A stretch of 64,000 nucleotides of DNA from Polyangia bacterium (lineage in GTDB: Bacteria > Myxococcota_A > Polyangia > Nannocystales > Nannocystaceae). The first letter of the stretch is position 1. Every line of letters begins with the position of its first letter. The stretch is taken from assembly GCA_030429545.1 (NCBI GenBank), contig JAUIFF010000009.1, positions 186,001-250,000 of the forward strand, read 5' to 3'. Below are positions 54,677 to 62,649 of the stretch, piece by piece. The translations under genes and the position numbers were made by a program. The notes under the pieces were generated by a model. The model did not search any database. It worked only from the letters and a program-made list of their open reading frames with translations, and was not told where the DNA came from.

Positions 54677-56308
54677 GTGAGTGGCCCACGGGAGAGCACG
54701 ATTGACGGCAGTGCCTCCTCGGCGCAAACGGTGATCGACGCGGCTGAGCCAGCGTCCGATGAGCCGCAACAACCGGTTGGAATCGAGTCGCTGATCGGAA
54801 CGACGATCGAGGGTCGTTACCAGCTCCGCGAATTGCTCGGCAAGGGTGGTATGGGGGCGGTGTTTATCGCCACCCACCTTAAGCTCGGGATCGATGTGGC
54901 GGTCAAGGTGATTCGCCCAGCGGTAGCCGGGGACGACATCGCCACCGAACGTTTTCGCCGCGAAGCCCGGGCGACCGCCCAAGTCGACAATCCCCACGTC
55001 GTCCAGGCGATCGACTTTGGCAAACTCGACGACGGCAGCGATTTTTTTGTCTTACAGCTGGTGCAGGGGACCGCGCTCAGTGAGGTCTTGCTGGTCGAAG
55101 ACGGGCACCCGTGGGACTGGGTGCGGATGGTCGGGTACCAAATCGCCGACGCCCTGGCAGCGACGCACCGCTTGGGCATCGTTCACCGCGATCTCAAACC
55201 CGACAATATCATCGTCACCGAACGCGAAAACGGCACACCCCATGTCTACGTACTCGACTTTGGGATTGCCCGCGACACGAGGATGCCAGAGGACAACCCC
55301 CAGGACACCAACCCGCTCACGCGAGTGGGTGCAGTCCTGGGTACGCCCGGGTATATGTCGCCGCAGCAGATAGCCGGCGACCCGGTCGATGCCTATACAG
55401 ATATCTACTCGCTCGGGGTGTTGCTGTGGGAGGCCTGTACCGGGCGAAGGTTGTGGACGGGAAATACGATGGCCGAGTTGGTGACCCGCCAACTCAGTCA
55501 AACACCGCCGCGGCTCGACGACCCGGCGGTTTGCGGCCGTGCAGTTCCCCCCCTGTTTGCCGACCTCGTGGAGCAGATGTTGGTGACGCCGCCGACCCAG
55601 CGGCCCGCGAGCTCCGACGTGCTCGCAACCCTGTCGCAAATGGGCCTCGAGCGCTCGATGGATGTGTTGACAACCTCCATGGCCCTAGGGCTCGACGGCG
55701 AAGCCTCCCTGCCAACCCTGAGTGGCAGCGAAGAAGTGGTCAAACGGCGACCTGCGTGGCAGCTGATTGCCGGCGGCGGTCTCGTTGTATGTTCACTAAT
55801 TATCGGCGGGTTTTTGTTTGCCGGGTCGAGCCCCGAGCCCGACGCCTCCGATCCCGAACCGACCCCGATTGTCGCCGAGGCAAAAGCCGCCGAAAAACCA
55901 TCGGAACCGGCCGTCGAGCAACCCAAAAAACCGCAGGCGATCCCGGACGATCTGGCCAAGGCCTTCGACACCGTGTCGTCTGATCTCAACGACGGCCGCC
56001 GTAAAAAAGCCGCGCGCACGATCGAAAACTACGAGGACCAAGACGCGGTGCCCGAGGTGCTCAAGTTGGTCGCCCAACTGCAAATGGCCGAGAGCTGCCG
56101 GCACAAAAAGTCGGTGGTCGAAGCGATCGGCGAGCTTGCCGATCCCCGCGGTTTGGCTGCACTTCGCCGCTACGAGCCGCGTGGCTTTCACGCGTGCGGG
56201 CGCCGCGACTGTTATGCTTGTATGCGCAAGACTCTGGCCGAGTCGATCCGCAAGATGGGGGAGGAGCCTTCTGAGCGCACCCTCAAGGCGATCGGAGAGG
56301 CCGGTTGA
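54677..56308 (+). CDS. Membrane Ser/Thr protein kinase with HEAT-like extracytoplasmic tail
   Basis: 543 aa, GTG start. Kinase at about 45-320: LLGKGGMGAVFIA, VAVKVI, HRDLKPDNII, DFGIARD, GTPGYMSPQQ. TM helix at about 363-385 (IAGGGLVVCSLIIGGFLFAG), then an Ala/Pro/Glu linker and a helical tail (about 425-543) with HEAT-like pairs and a Cys cluster HACGRRDCYACM. The kinase is cytoplasmic and the tail would face the periplasm. It overlaps no gene; the RRM gene starts 180 nt later. Confidence 0.9.
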   Translation: MSGPRESTIDGSASSAQTVIDAAEPASDEPQQPVGIESLIGTTIEGRYQLRELLGKGGMGAVFIATHLKLGIDVAVKVIRPAVAGDDIATERFRREARATAQVDNPHVVQAIDFGKLDDGSDFFVLQLVQGTALSEVLLVEDGHPWDWVRMVGYQIADALAATHRLGIVHRDLKPDNIIVTERENGTPHVYVLDFGIARDTRMPEDNPQDTNPLTRVGAVLGTPGYMSPQQIAGDPVDAYTDIYSLGVLLWEACTGRRLWTGNTMAELVTRQLSQTPPRLDDPAVCGRAVPPLFADLVEQMLVTPPTQRPASSDVLATLSQMGLERSMDVLTTSMALGLDGEASLPTLSGSEEVVKRRPAWQLIAGGGLVVCSLIIGGFLFAGSSPEPDASDPEPTPIVAEAKAAEKPSEPAVEQPKKPQAIPDDLAKAFDTVSSDLNDGRRKKAARTIENYEDQDAVPEVLKLVAQLQMAESCRHKKSVVEAIGELADPRGLAALRRYEPRGFHACGRRDCYACMRKTLAESIRKMGEEPSERTLKAIGEAG

Positions 56309-56487
56309 GGGAATCGTGCACCTACTCACAGCCTTTTTTGGGCTATCGTGCCGCTGCTCACGAGCCCAATTACCCGCTCGTCCAAACTCGTGTTAGGGTT
56401 CGCCGACAATGCGCGGCAATTCCCAGCGCTCCAAGCACCTCCTGTGCCGGACCGTTGAGGGCAGCCGTTCAGAAGCGAAGAACACAC

Positions 56488-56763
56488 GTGAGTAAAAAAT
56501 TGTTTGTCGGCGGCCTAGCATGGGCCACAAGTACTGAGGGACTTCACTCTGCGTTCGAGCAGTTTGGACCCGTTAGCGAGGCCAAGGTCATCACCGATCG
56601 TGACACTGGCCGTTCCCGCGGATTTGGGTTTGTCACCTACGACAGCACCGAAGATGCAGACCGAGCGATCAAAGAGATGGACGGAGCGGATCTCGATGGC
56701 CGCCGCATTCGTGTGAATGAAGCTCAGCCAGCACAACCTCGAGGAAGAAGCCGGAGAAACTAA
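56488..56763 (+). CDS. Small RRM-domain RNA-binding protein
   Basis: 91 aa, GTG start. Nearly the whole protein is one RRM: RNP2 KLFVGGLAW at 3-11 and RNP1 RGFGFVTY near 44-51, with the aromatic residues needed for RNA stacking. A short basic tail (RGRSRRN) follows. It resembles cyanobacterial and plant glycine-rich RRM proteins induced by cold. The long leader before it (180 nt) may be a regulated 5' UTR. Followed 6 nt later by a second RRM gene, so both are probably one operon. Confidence 0.88.
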   Translation: MSKKLFVGGLAWATSTEGLHSAFEQFGPVSEAKVITDRDTGRSRGFGFVTYDSTEDADRAIKEMDGADLDGRRIRVNEAQPAQPRGRSRRN

Positions 56764-56769
56764 AGATAC

Positions 56770-57213
56770 GTGGGCCGCACAAATTACAGCGCAGGAAAAC
56801 ATCAACGCGAAGCCTTAAAGGCGAAGAAAAAGCGGGAGAAAGCCGAACGCAGACGACGTCGTCGGGAACAGGGGGCAGCTGACGTTCCAGTTGCTTCTGC
56901 CGACGAAATCCAGGTCGCTGCGCACAACGATCCCGTGGCCACACCGGTCGAGCGAAAGTCTCGCTCGGTGCCGTGCCGACTATTCGTTGGCGGCCTTGCC
57001 TGGGAAACCGAGCAGGCAACCCTGCGGGAGGCCTTTGCCAAACACGGCGAAGTCCTCGAAGTGAGCATCATCTTTGACCGCGAGGGTCGCTCTCGCGGGT
57101 TTGGATTTGTCACCATGGCCGATAACCGTGCGGCTCGCACAGCCATGGGTGCCCTCCACGGGCAAGAGCTCGACGGTCGTCGGCTCAAGGTGTCTCCGGC
57201 AACGGAGCGTTAG
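56770..57213 (+). CDS. RRM protein with basic N-terminal extension
   Basis: 147 aa, GTG start. Residues about 1-35 are a Lys/Arg-rich helix (KKREKAERRRRRREQG), followed by a flexible linker and an RRM at about 68-140 with RNP2 RLFVGGLAW and RNP1 RGFGFVTM. The N-terminal MGRTNYSAGKHQRE segment resembles a short protein widespread in deltaproteobacteria, from memory, so this may be a fusion of that module with an RRM. It lies 6 nt after the first RRM gene and shares its terminator. Confidence 0.85.
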   Translation: MGRTNYSAGKHQREALKAKKKREKAERRRRRREQGAADVPVASADEIQVAAHNDPVATPVERKSRSVPCRLFVGGLAWETEQATLREAFAKHGEVLEVSIIFDREGRSRGFGFVTMADNRAARTAMGALHGQELDGRRLKVSPATER

Positions 57214-57235
57214 ACTTCGAGTTTTTGTTGTTCGG

Positions 57236-57258
57236 GGGAGTAGCCAATGGCTGCTCCC
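57236..57258. terminator. Hairpin terminator between convergent genes
   Basis: GGGAGTAGCC and GGCTGCTCCC pair over 10 bp (one G-T) around a 3-nt loop, 22 nt after the RRM stop, followed by TTTATT. It serves the RRM operon and possibly the converging gene. Confidence 0.7.
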
Positions 57259-57298
57259 TCGCTTTATTTGGCTCGCTTTATTGGCCCGCTTTTATGGG

Positions 57299-58840
57299 TT
57301 ACTCGGCGATCAGGCGGTAGTAGGGCGCGTCGACCGGGTCGACCATTAGCTCGATAGGTTCATAGTTTTCCACGCTAATACCCTCGATCGTGGGCTCCCA
57401 CGGCCCTTCGGGGTCAAACGCCTGCTCGACCCGGTAGCTGACCCCGGGTTTGAGGTGGGTGGTCGAAATGTTGAGCATACAATCTTCGTAGACGATCTCG
57501 TGGTGCCCCCACGGAGCCGCCAACGGCTCGCCGACAAAGTTGCCCTCGCCCGGCCACGCGACCGACTTCCAGTAGGCCTCGATCGCCGTGGCCCCACGGA
57601 AGTACTGCGGCACCAGAACGGTGGGGTCGGGAAATTTCGTGGGGTAGTTACACGGTTCGACGACCGTGCCATAGCTCGCCGTGGCCCCGGCCTCGAGCCA
57701 GCGCACCACACTCATCTGCGAGCTGTCGGGGACCTGGCCTCCGTACGATGTCAAATGGTCGGCGAGGGCACCCGGGACAAACGTGTTGCTACTGATCTGC
57801 GGCACGTTGGCCAGCCCGGTGAGGTAAAACAGCACGTTTTCGGTGTCGACCAGGGCGTTGTCGGCCGGTGGGCCCATCGAGTTGTCGATGTATGTCAAAT
57901 CGAGCCCGCCGGGGTGGTCAAACAGGTCGACGGTTTGGACAAACCCGGGCCAGCGCACGCTGCGAGCGACATCGGTGGTGCGGATCATATAGCCATCGCC
58001 CATGGGAAAGGTTTTGTCGGCCGCAATACCGCGGTCGATCAGTGCAAATGCATCTTCTGAGTTTGCCGCTGCCAGCATCATCGCTGGGCGTAAATTATGG
58101 TCGGCGGCCGGGCGTGTCGAGTCGGAGTTGTAGTAGTCGACCGCCGCTGTTTCGCCGCAGACCATGCCCGAGGTATTGCAGTAAATTTCATCAAATCCGA
58201 GGGCAAACGCAGCAGTTGCCGACATACAGCCCACGCGATAGGGGCGGGTCCAGGTGATCGCTAGCGCCTGGACGTCGGGTGCGAGCATGGCATCGAGTTC
58301 GGTCTGGACATCGGCGAACACCTCCGGACTCATGGTTGTATTTGTTGCAAATGCAAGCTCGACGACATTGGCCTCGGGGATTTGCCGGTTGGCCACGTAG
58401 TACTCGGCAATGGCAACCGATTGCGGATCGTCGAGATTGACCAAAACGGCGATATCGTCGGCGGTGATGCCCGTGCGCGGGAGCTCGACCTGCGGTGGGT
58501 CTGCGGGGCACAAAAACGGGTCGTCCGTGGTTGTGCCGGTTTCACTCGGGTCGGTTGTACTCGGATCGGTTGTCGGCTCGGTCGGATCGCTATCGTCGGT
58601 CGTGGGTGCTTCGGTTGTGGTCGGGCCATCGGTGGTGTCGTCTGTCGTCGACGGGGTTGAGGTTGTCGCCATCGATGTGCTTGCAGTGGGGTCGTCCGTC
58701 GTGCCGGTTGTGTCCCCAGTCGTCGCGGTCGAGCCCGTGGAGGTTTCGGTTCCGGATTCGGTTTCGCCGGTGGATGTTGTAGCCGCATCGCCACAGGCGA
58801 TAAACATAGTCAGGGGCAGCACAAGCAGCGTTCGGTGCAT
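57299..58840 (-). CDS. TIGR03790-like family lipoprotein
   Basis: 513 aa. Lipobox MFIAC-G and a Thr-rich linker to about 110. Residues about 120-420 match the TIGR03790 pattern: DIAVLVNLDDPQSVAIAEYY, then a R-IPEANV segment, a central TW(T)RPYRVG and a late SYGTVVEPC motif. The family is known mainly from genomes carrying exosortase/PEP-CTERM systems, and its function is unknown. I see no exosortase gene or PEP-CTERM tail in this window. Two TGYA-N2-TRCA elements fall in it. Confidence 0.8.
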   Translation of the reverse strand: MHRTLLVLPLTMFIACGDAATTSTGETESGTETSTGSTATTGDTTGTTDDPTASTSMATTSTPSTTDDTTDGPTTTEAPTTDDSDPTEPTTDPSTTDPSETGTTTDDPFLCPADPPQVELPRTGITADDIAVLVNLDDPQSVAIAEYYVANRQIPEANVVELAFATNTTMSPEVFADVQTELDAMLAPDVQALAITWTRPYRVGCMSATAAFALGFDEIYCNTSGMVCGETAAVDYYNSDSTRPAADHNLRPAMMLAAANSEDAFALIDRGIAADKTFPMGDGYMIRTTDVARSVRWPGFVQTVDLFDHPGGLDLTYIDNSMGPPADNALVDTENVLFYLTGLANVPQISSNTFVPGALADHLTSYGGQVPDSSQMSVVRWLEAGATASYGTVVEPCNYPTKFPDPTVLVPQYFRGATAIEAYWKSVAWPGEGNFVGEPLAAPWGHHEIVYEDCMLNISTTHLKPGVSYRVEQAFDPEGPWEPTIEGISVENYEPIELMVDPVDAPYYRLIAE

Positions 58841-58967
58841 ATACGAACTATACGGAAGTCTTTTTGCTGCGTGAAATGTTTGTGTGCCAGCAAACAGATA
58901 TTTCGAGTAACCCGACTATTTTAGAAATGTGTATCCGCATCTCTCAAGATCGGGTACCGTTTGCGCG

Positions 58968-59237
58968 ATGCCGGTCGTCCATTTCACGGCCAACCTTCGG
59001 CGCCACGTCGACTGTCCGACAACCGAAGTGGTGGGGGAAACCGTACGCGATGCCCTCGATGCCGTATTTGCCCAAAACCCGCGATTGCGTGGCTACGTCG
59101 TCGATGAGCACGGGGCGCTGCGCAAGCACATGAACGTGTTTGTCGACGGCGAGCAGGTGTGCGATCGCAACGGGTTGTCCGACGCGATCGGGCCGCGGGC
59201 CGAGCTGTATGTGATGCAAGCCCTCTCGGGCGGTTAG
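58968..59237 (+). CDS. MoaD/ThiS-type ubiquitin-like sulfur carrier
   Basis: 89 aa from ATG MPVVHFTANL. Beta-grasp pattern with LRRHVDCPTTEV, a hydrophobic core VRDALDAVF and the C-terminal LSGG. The double Gly at the very end is the residue pair that is adenylated and thiocarboxylated in MoaD/ThiS carriers, so the protein looks competent. It stops 8 nt before a BNR-propeller gene, and this MoaD-like/BNR pairing is, from memory, repeated in many bacteria. The E1-like partner (MoeB/ThiF) is not in the window. It is likely not ordinary molybdopterin synthase. Confidence 0.85.
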   Translation: MPVVHFTANLRRHVDCPTTEVVGETVRDALDAVFAQNPRLRGYVVDEHGALRKHMNVFVDGEQVCDRNGLSDAIGPRAELYVMQALSGG

Positions 59238-59245
59238 GAAGTCTG

Positions 59246-60358
59246 ATGTCTACGACTGTGTTGGTTTCAACCCGCAAGGGCTTGTTTACGGTTGTCTGTC
59301 GCGACAGCGAATGGGATATCGAGCGCGTGTCGTTTGTCGGCGACAACGTGACCTTGACGTTTCCCGACCACCGCGACGGCGCCTGGTATGCAGCCCTCGA
59401 CCACGGGCACTTTGGGGTCAAGCTCCACCGCAGCGACAACCGCGGGGAGACCTGGTCTGAGGTCGGTGTACCTACATATCCAGAGGTTCCCGAGGGGCAA
59501 CAAGAAGTCGGTCCATCTGGGCGCCCGCTGACCTCGTCGCTCAAGTTGTTTTGGGCGCTCGAAAGTGCCGGCGACGATCGCCCGGGCGAGCTGTGGGCGG
59601 GCACGATACCGGGGGGACTGTTTCGCTCACGCGACCGCGGCGACAGCTGGGAGTTGGTCAAATCGTTGTGGGAGCACCCGTTGCGTAAGCAGTGGTTTGG
59701 TGGCGGGGCCGATGACCCTGGAATCCACTCGGTGCTTGTCGACCCGGCCGACAGTCGCCACGTGTTTGTTGGCGTGAGCTGTGGCGGGGTGTGGGAAACC
59801 ACCGACGACGGTGAGACCTGGGAGCCCCGTTGCAAGGGCATGCGCGCCGACTTTATGCCGCCAGAGCGGGCCGAGGACCCGGCGATTCAAGACCCGCACA
59901 TCGTGGTTGCGTGCCCGGCCGACTTCTCGGCGATGTGGACCCAACACCACTGCGGGATTTGGCGCAGCCGCGACGGGGCCAAGTCGTGGCAGCAAATCAA
60001 GGCCCCCCCGTCGAGTTTTGGGTTTGCCGTGGCCGTGCATCCCCGCGATCCCAACACCGCCTACTTTGTCCCGGCAATTAGCGACCAGCGGCGGGTCCCG
60101 GTCGACGGTCGTGTGGTCGTCACCCGCACCCGCGACGGTGGCGAGAGCTTTGATGTGTTGACCAATGGGTTGCCGCAGCGCCACGCCTACGACCTCGTGT
60201 TTCGCCACGCACTTGCCATCGATCCAACCGGTGAGCGTTTGGCATTTGGCTCGACCACCGGGAACCTGTGGATAAGCGACAACGCCGGCGATTCATTTGC
60301 TTGTATCAGCCATCACCTACCGCAGATATACGCAGTTCGGTTTGTGCCTGGCACCTAG
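59246..60358 (+). CDS. BNR/sialidase-like beta-propeller protein
   Basis: 370 aa from ATG MSTTVLVSTR with ribosome site TAGGAA. No signal peptide: cytoplasmic. Repeated Asp-box-like blades: S-D-N-R-G-E-T-W, S-R-D-R-G-D-S-W, T-D-D-G-E-T-W, S-R-D-G-A-K-S-W, T-R-D-G-G-E-S-F, S-D-N-A-G-D-S-F. Several acidic and His-rich loops (HHCGIWRS, PDHRDGAW) could form an active site, but sialidase residues are not obvious. Its tight link with the MoaD-like gene suggests it is a target or partner of the sulfur-carrier protein. Function not established. Confidence 0.82.
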   Translation: MSTTVLVSTRKGLFTVVCRDSEWDIERVSFVGDNVTLTFPDHRDGAWYAALDHGHFGVKLHRSDNRGETWSEVGVPTYPEVPEGQQEVGPSGRPLTSSLKLFWALESAGDDRPGELWAGTIPGGLFRSRDRGDSWELVKSLWEHPLRKQWFGGGADDPGIHSVLVDPADSRHVFVGVSCGGVWETTDDGETWEPRCKGMRADFMPPERAEDPAIQDPHIVVACPADFSAMWTQHHCGIWRSRDGAKSWQQIKAPPSSFGFAVAVHPRDPNTAYFVPAISDQRRVPVDGRVVVTRTRDGGESFDVLTNGLPQRHAYDLVFRHALAIDPTGERLAFGSTTGNLWISDNAGDSFACISHHLPQIYAVRFVPGT

Positions 60359-60515
60359 GTTGTCAGTCGTGTGCTCTTACGGTGCACATCCCGGGGCACA
60401 TCACAACCTTGCGCTAGCGGGCTCAACAGGAGCTGGCGAGTCGTGGTCCTTCGACAACAGGCCAACGCACAAGCAGGCGTTGGGCCTTTTTGCCGGTATC
60501 GGGTAGGTTCGCCGA

Positions 60516-62228
60516 ATGCAACTCTTCCCATGCACATTCGGCCTATGCTCCCTGGTTTTAGCCGCCGGACTCGTTGTCGGTTGTGGCGAAGACACGGCCG
60601 GGAGTTTGACCGATTCTGGGAGCGACAGTGCCGGTTCGACGGGCGGTACGAGTAGCGAAACCGAAACCGAGACCAGCCCGAGCCAAACCGACTCCGATAG
60701 CGAAGGTGTATGTACACCGGGTGAGGAGCAAAGTTGCGACTGCGGGGGCGAGCCCGGCACCCAGGTTTGTCTCAACGACGGCACCGGTTGGGATATGTGC
60801 GAGTGCGGGACCGCCGGCCCCGTGATGTGCGGCAATGGCGTGGTCGAAGAGGGGGAGGAGTGCGACGAGGGCGATGCCAACAGCGACAATGGTGCCTGTA
60901 CATCGACCTGTGCGGCGGCAACCTGTGGTGACGGTTTGGTCCACGATGGCGTCGAGGTGTGTGACGATGGCGTCAACAACAACTCCTACGACGGCTGCGC
61001 CAGCGACTGCATGGCCCTGGGTCCATTTTGCGGCGACGGTATGCTCAACGGCGGCGAGCCCTGCGACGACGGCAACGAGGAGTTTGGCGACGGCTGCAAC
61101 CCGGACTGCGTGGTTTCAGGATCGCCGTTGTGGACCGATGTCTATCCAGGCGAAGACCACGGTGTGGCCATCGGCTGGGGGATCGCCGTCGATTCGGTCG
61201 GCGATGTCGTGGTTGTCGGGGAGGAGTTCAAGCTCCTTGAAAACGCCAACATCATTGTCCGCAAATACGACAACGACGGCGAGGTGCTGTGGACCGAAAC
61301 CTTCCACGGCGACCCCGCGGGCGACGACCGCGGGCGAGCGGTGGCCATCGACAGCGAAGACAACATCATCGCGGTTGGCCACACCTTCAAAAATGGGCAG
61401 GACCAAAACGTTTGGATCCGCAAGTACGACCCCGATGGCGAGGTGTTGTGGACCGAGACGTTTGACGGCCCGCCCTCGCTCGGCGACCGTGGCCGCGCGG
61501 TTGCGATCGACAGCGAGGACAACATTGTGGTGGCCGGCTCCGAGTATCACGGGATCGGTCTCAACGACCTGTGGGTGGGCAAGTTCGACAGCGATGGCAA
61601 CCTGTTGTGGACGTTTAGCCAGGACAACGCCCTCGGGACCGACATCCTGCGCGGGGTCGCGATTGGCGAAAAAGACGACATCTTTGTCACCGGTGAGGTC
61701 TACGTGCCGATCGGGCTCAGCGATGTCTATGCCGCGCGGCTCTCGACCGACGACGGCTCCGTGGTGTGGGAGCAGACCTACGACATGGCCAGCGGCAACG
61801 ACATTGGGCGGGCTGCGGCGATTGACCCCGAAGGCAACCTGGTGGTGTCCGGCGAGGTCTACTCGCCCCAGGACCTCATCAGTGTGTGGGTCGCCAAATA
61901 CGATCCCGAAACCGGGGAGAGCATCGGCAGTTTTCAGTGGGACAGCGAAGGCATCGACGAGGACCGCGGGAATGGCTTGGCGATCGACGGCGAGGGCAAC
62001 CTGTTGGCCGCCGGTTCGGAGTACACGGTCAACGGCCTCGACGGGATCTGGCTAGGCAAGTTCGACCCGTCCGACGAACTCATTTGGGATGCCCATCACG
62101 ACGGTGACGGCGGAGACGACCGGGCCCACGCGGTTGCCGTCGATGCCAACGGCTATGTGTTTATCACCGGCGAAGAATATGCCCCCGAAAACCTGGCTGC
62201 CCTGTGGGTACGCAAGTACGCCCCCTAA
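60516..62228 (+). CDS. Lipoprotein with Myxococcus Cys-rich repeats and a beta-propeller
   Basis: 570 aa. Lipobox LVVGC-G and a Ser/Thr/Glu linker. Residues about 100-200 carry three Myxococcus cysteine-rich repeats (CGNGVVEEGEECDEGD, CGDGLVHDGVEVCDDG, CGDGMLNGGEPCDDGN). From about 200 to the end there are seven propeller blades, each with VAIDSEDNIVVAG and (V/I)RKYDxDGEVLWTE-like strands. The propeller part resembles the lipoprotein at 22670. It is predicted on the cell surface; the ligand is unknown. Confidence 0.88.
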   Translation: MQLFPCTFGLCSLVLAAGLVVGCGEDTAGSLTDSGSDSAGSTGGTSSETETETSPSQTDSDSEGVCTPGEEQSCDCGGEPGTQVCLNDGTGWDMCECGTAGPVMCGNGVVEEGEECDEGDANSDNGACTSTCAAATCGDGLVHDGVEVCDDGVNNNSYDGCASDCMALGPFCGDGMLNGGEPCDDGNEEFGDGCNPDCVVSGSPLWTDVYPGEDHGVAIGWGIAVDSVGDVVVVGEEFKLLENANIIVRKYDNDGEVLWTETFHGDPAGDDRGRAVAIDSEDNIIAVGHTFKNGQDQNVWIRKYDPDGEVLWTETFDGPPSLGDRGRAVAIDSEDNIVVAGSEYHGIGLNDLWVGKFDSDGNLLWTFSQDNALGTDILRGVAIGEKDDIFVTGEVYVPIGLSDVYAARLSTDDGSVVWEQTYDMASGNDIGRAAAIDPEGNLVVSGEVYSPQDLISVWVAKYDPETGESIGSFQWDSEGIDEDRGNGLAIDGEGNLLAAGSEYTVNGLDGIWLGKFDPSDELIWDAHHDGDGGDDRAHAVAVDANGYVFITGEEYAPENLAALWVRKYAP

Positions 62229-62649
62229 AGCTTGTGCGAGCAAGACCACGGCTGGGCTAGGTGTATGAGCATCTAAGTCCTCGTGGTGGACCACCCGGCA
62301 TGGCGATCTTTGACCGCCCGCGACGTTGTTGGTGAGCACAGGTTTCTGGCTGGAAGCACAGGTTGTGAGCGAGTCCCGGGCGAAGCATATTTGCGCGCAC
62401 TGGCGGCTCGCTGAAGGGCCTTCGGATCTGGTCACCAGCGACGCGCGAATCGACACATCTGGCCTTCCCTAACTATATGTATAAACATCGAGTGTGGGAC
62501 TGTGCCGACGCGCGCGTCGACGCCAGCTGGTGGCGTGGCCCCGGTCCGTCGAGGTTTCGCCCAAAACCGCTGAGTCAGGCGCATTTCGGTGAGTTTCCCG
62601 ATTCGGCGGGCGCTTGTGGCCGGGGCGCGAAGTCGCCTACAAAGGGGCG
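62229..62649. other. Long intergenic region
   Basis: 421 nt between two same-strand genes. I see no convincing gene, RNA or hairpin; a promoter for the oligopeptidase gene probably lies near its right end. A short AT-rich segment occurs at 62471-62490. Confidence 0.4.

Larger units (their letters stand above)
103..60716. repeat. Dispersed 10-bp dyad TGYA-N2-TRCA (35 copies seen)
   Basis: Start positions found by eye: 103, 181, 496, 5354, 6035, 6185, 6710, 10733, 13247, 14024, 15836, 17463, 21398, 21731, 22163, 28677, 29396, 30970, 35290, 37020, 37327, 38794, 38971, 40771, 41071, 43339, 45872, 47925, 49260, 49947, 50187, 58043, 58346, 59467, 60707. Two are intergenic (28677, 45872); the others are inside genes on both strands. 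Many near matches with one half-site base changed also occur. See the first finding. Confidence 0.7.
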
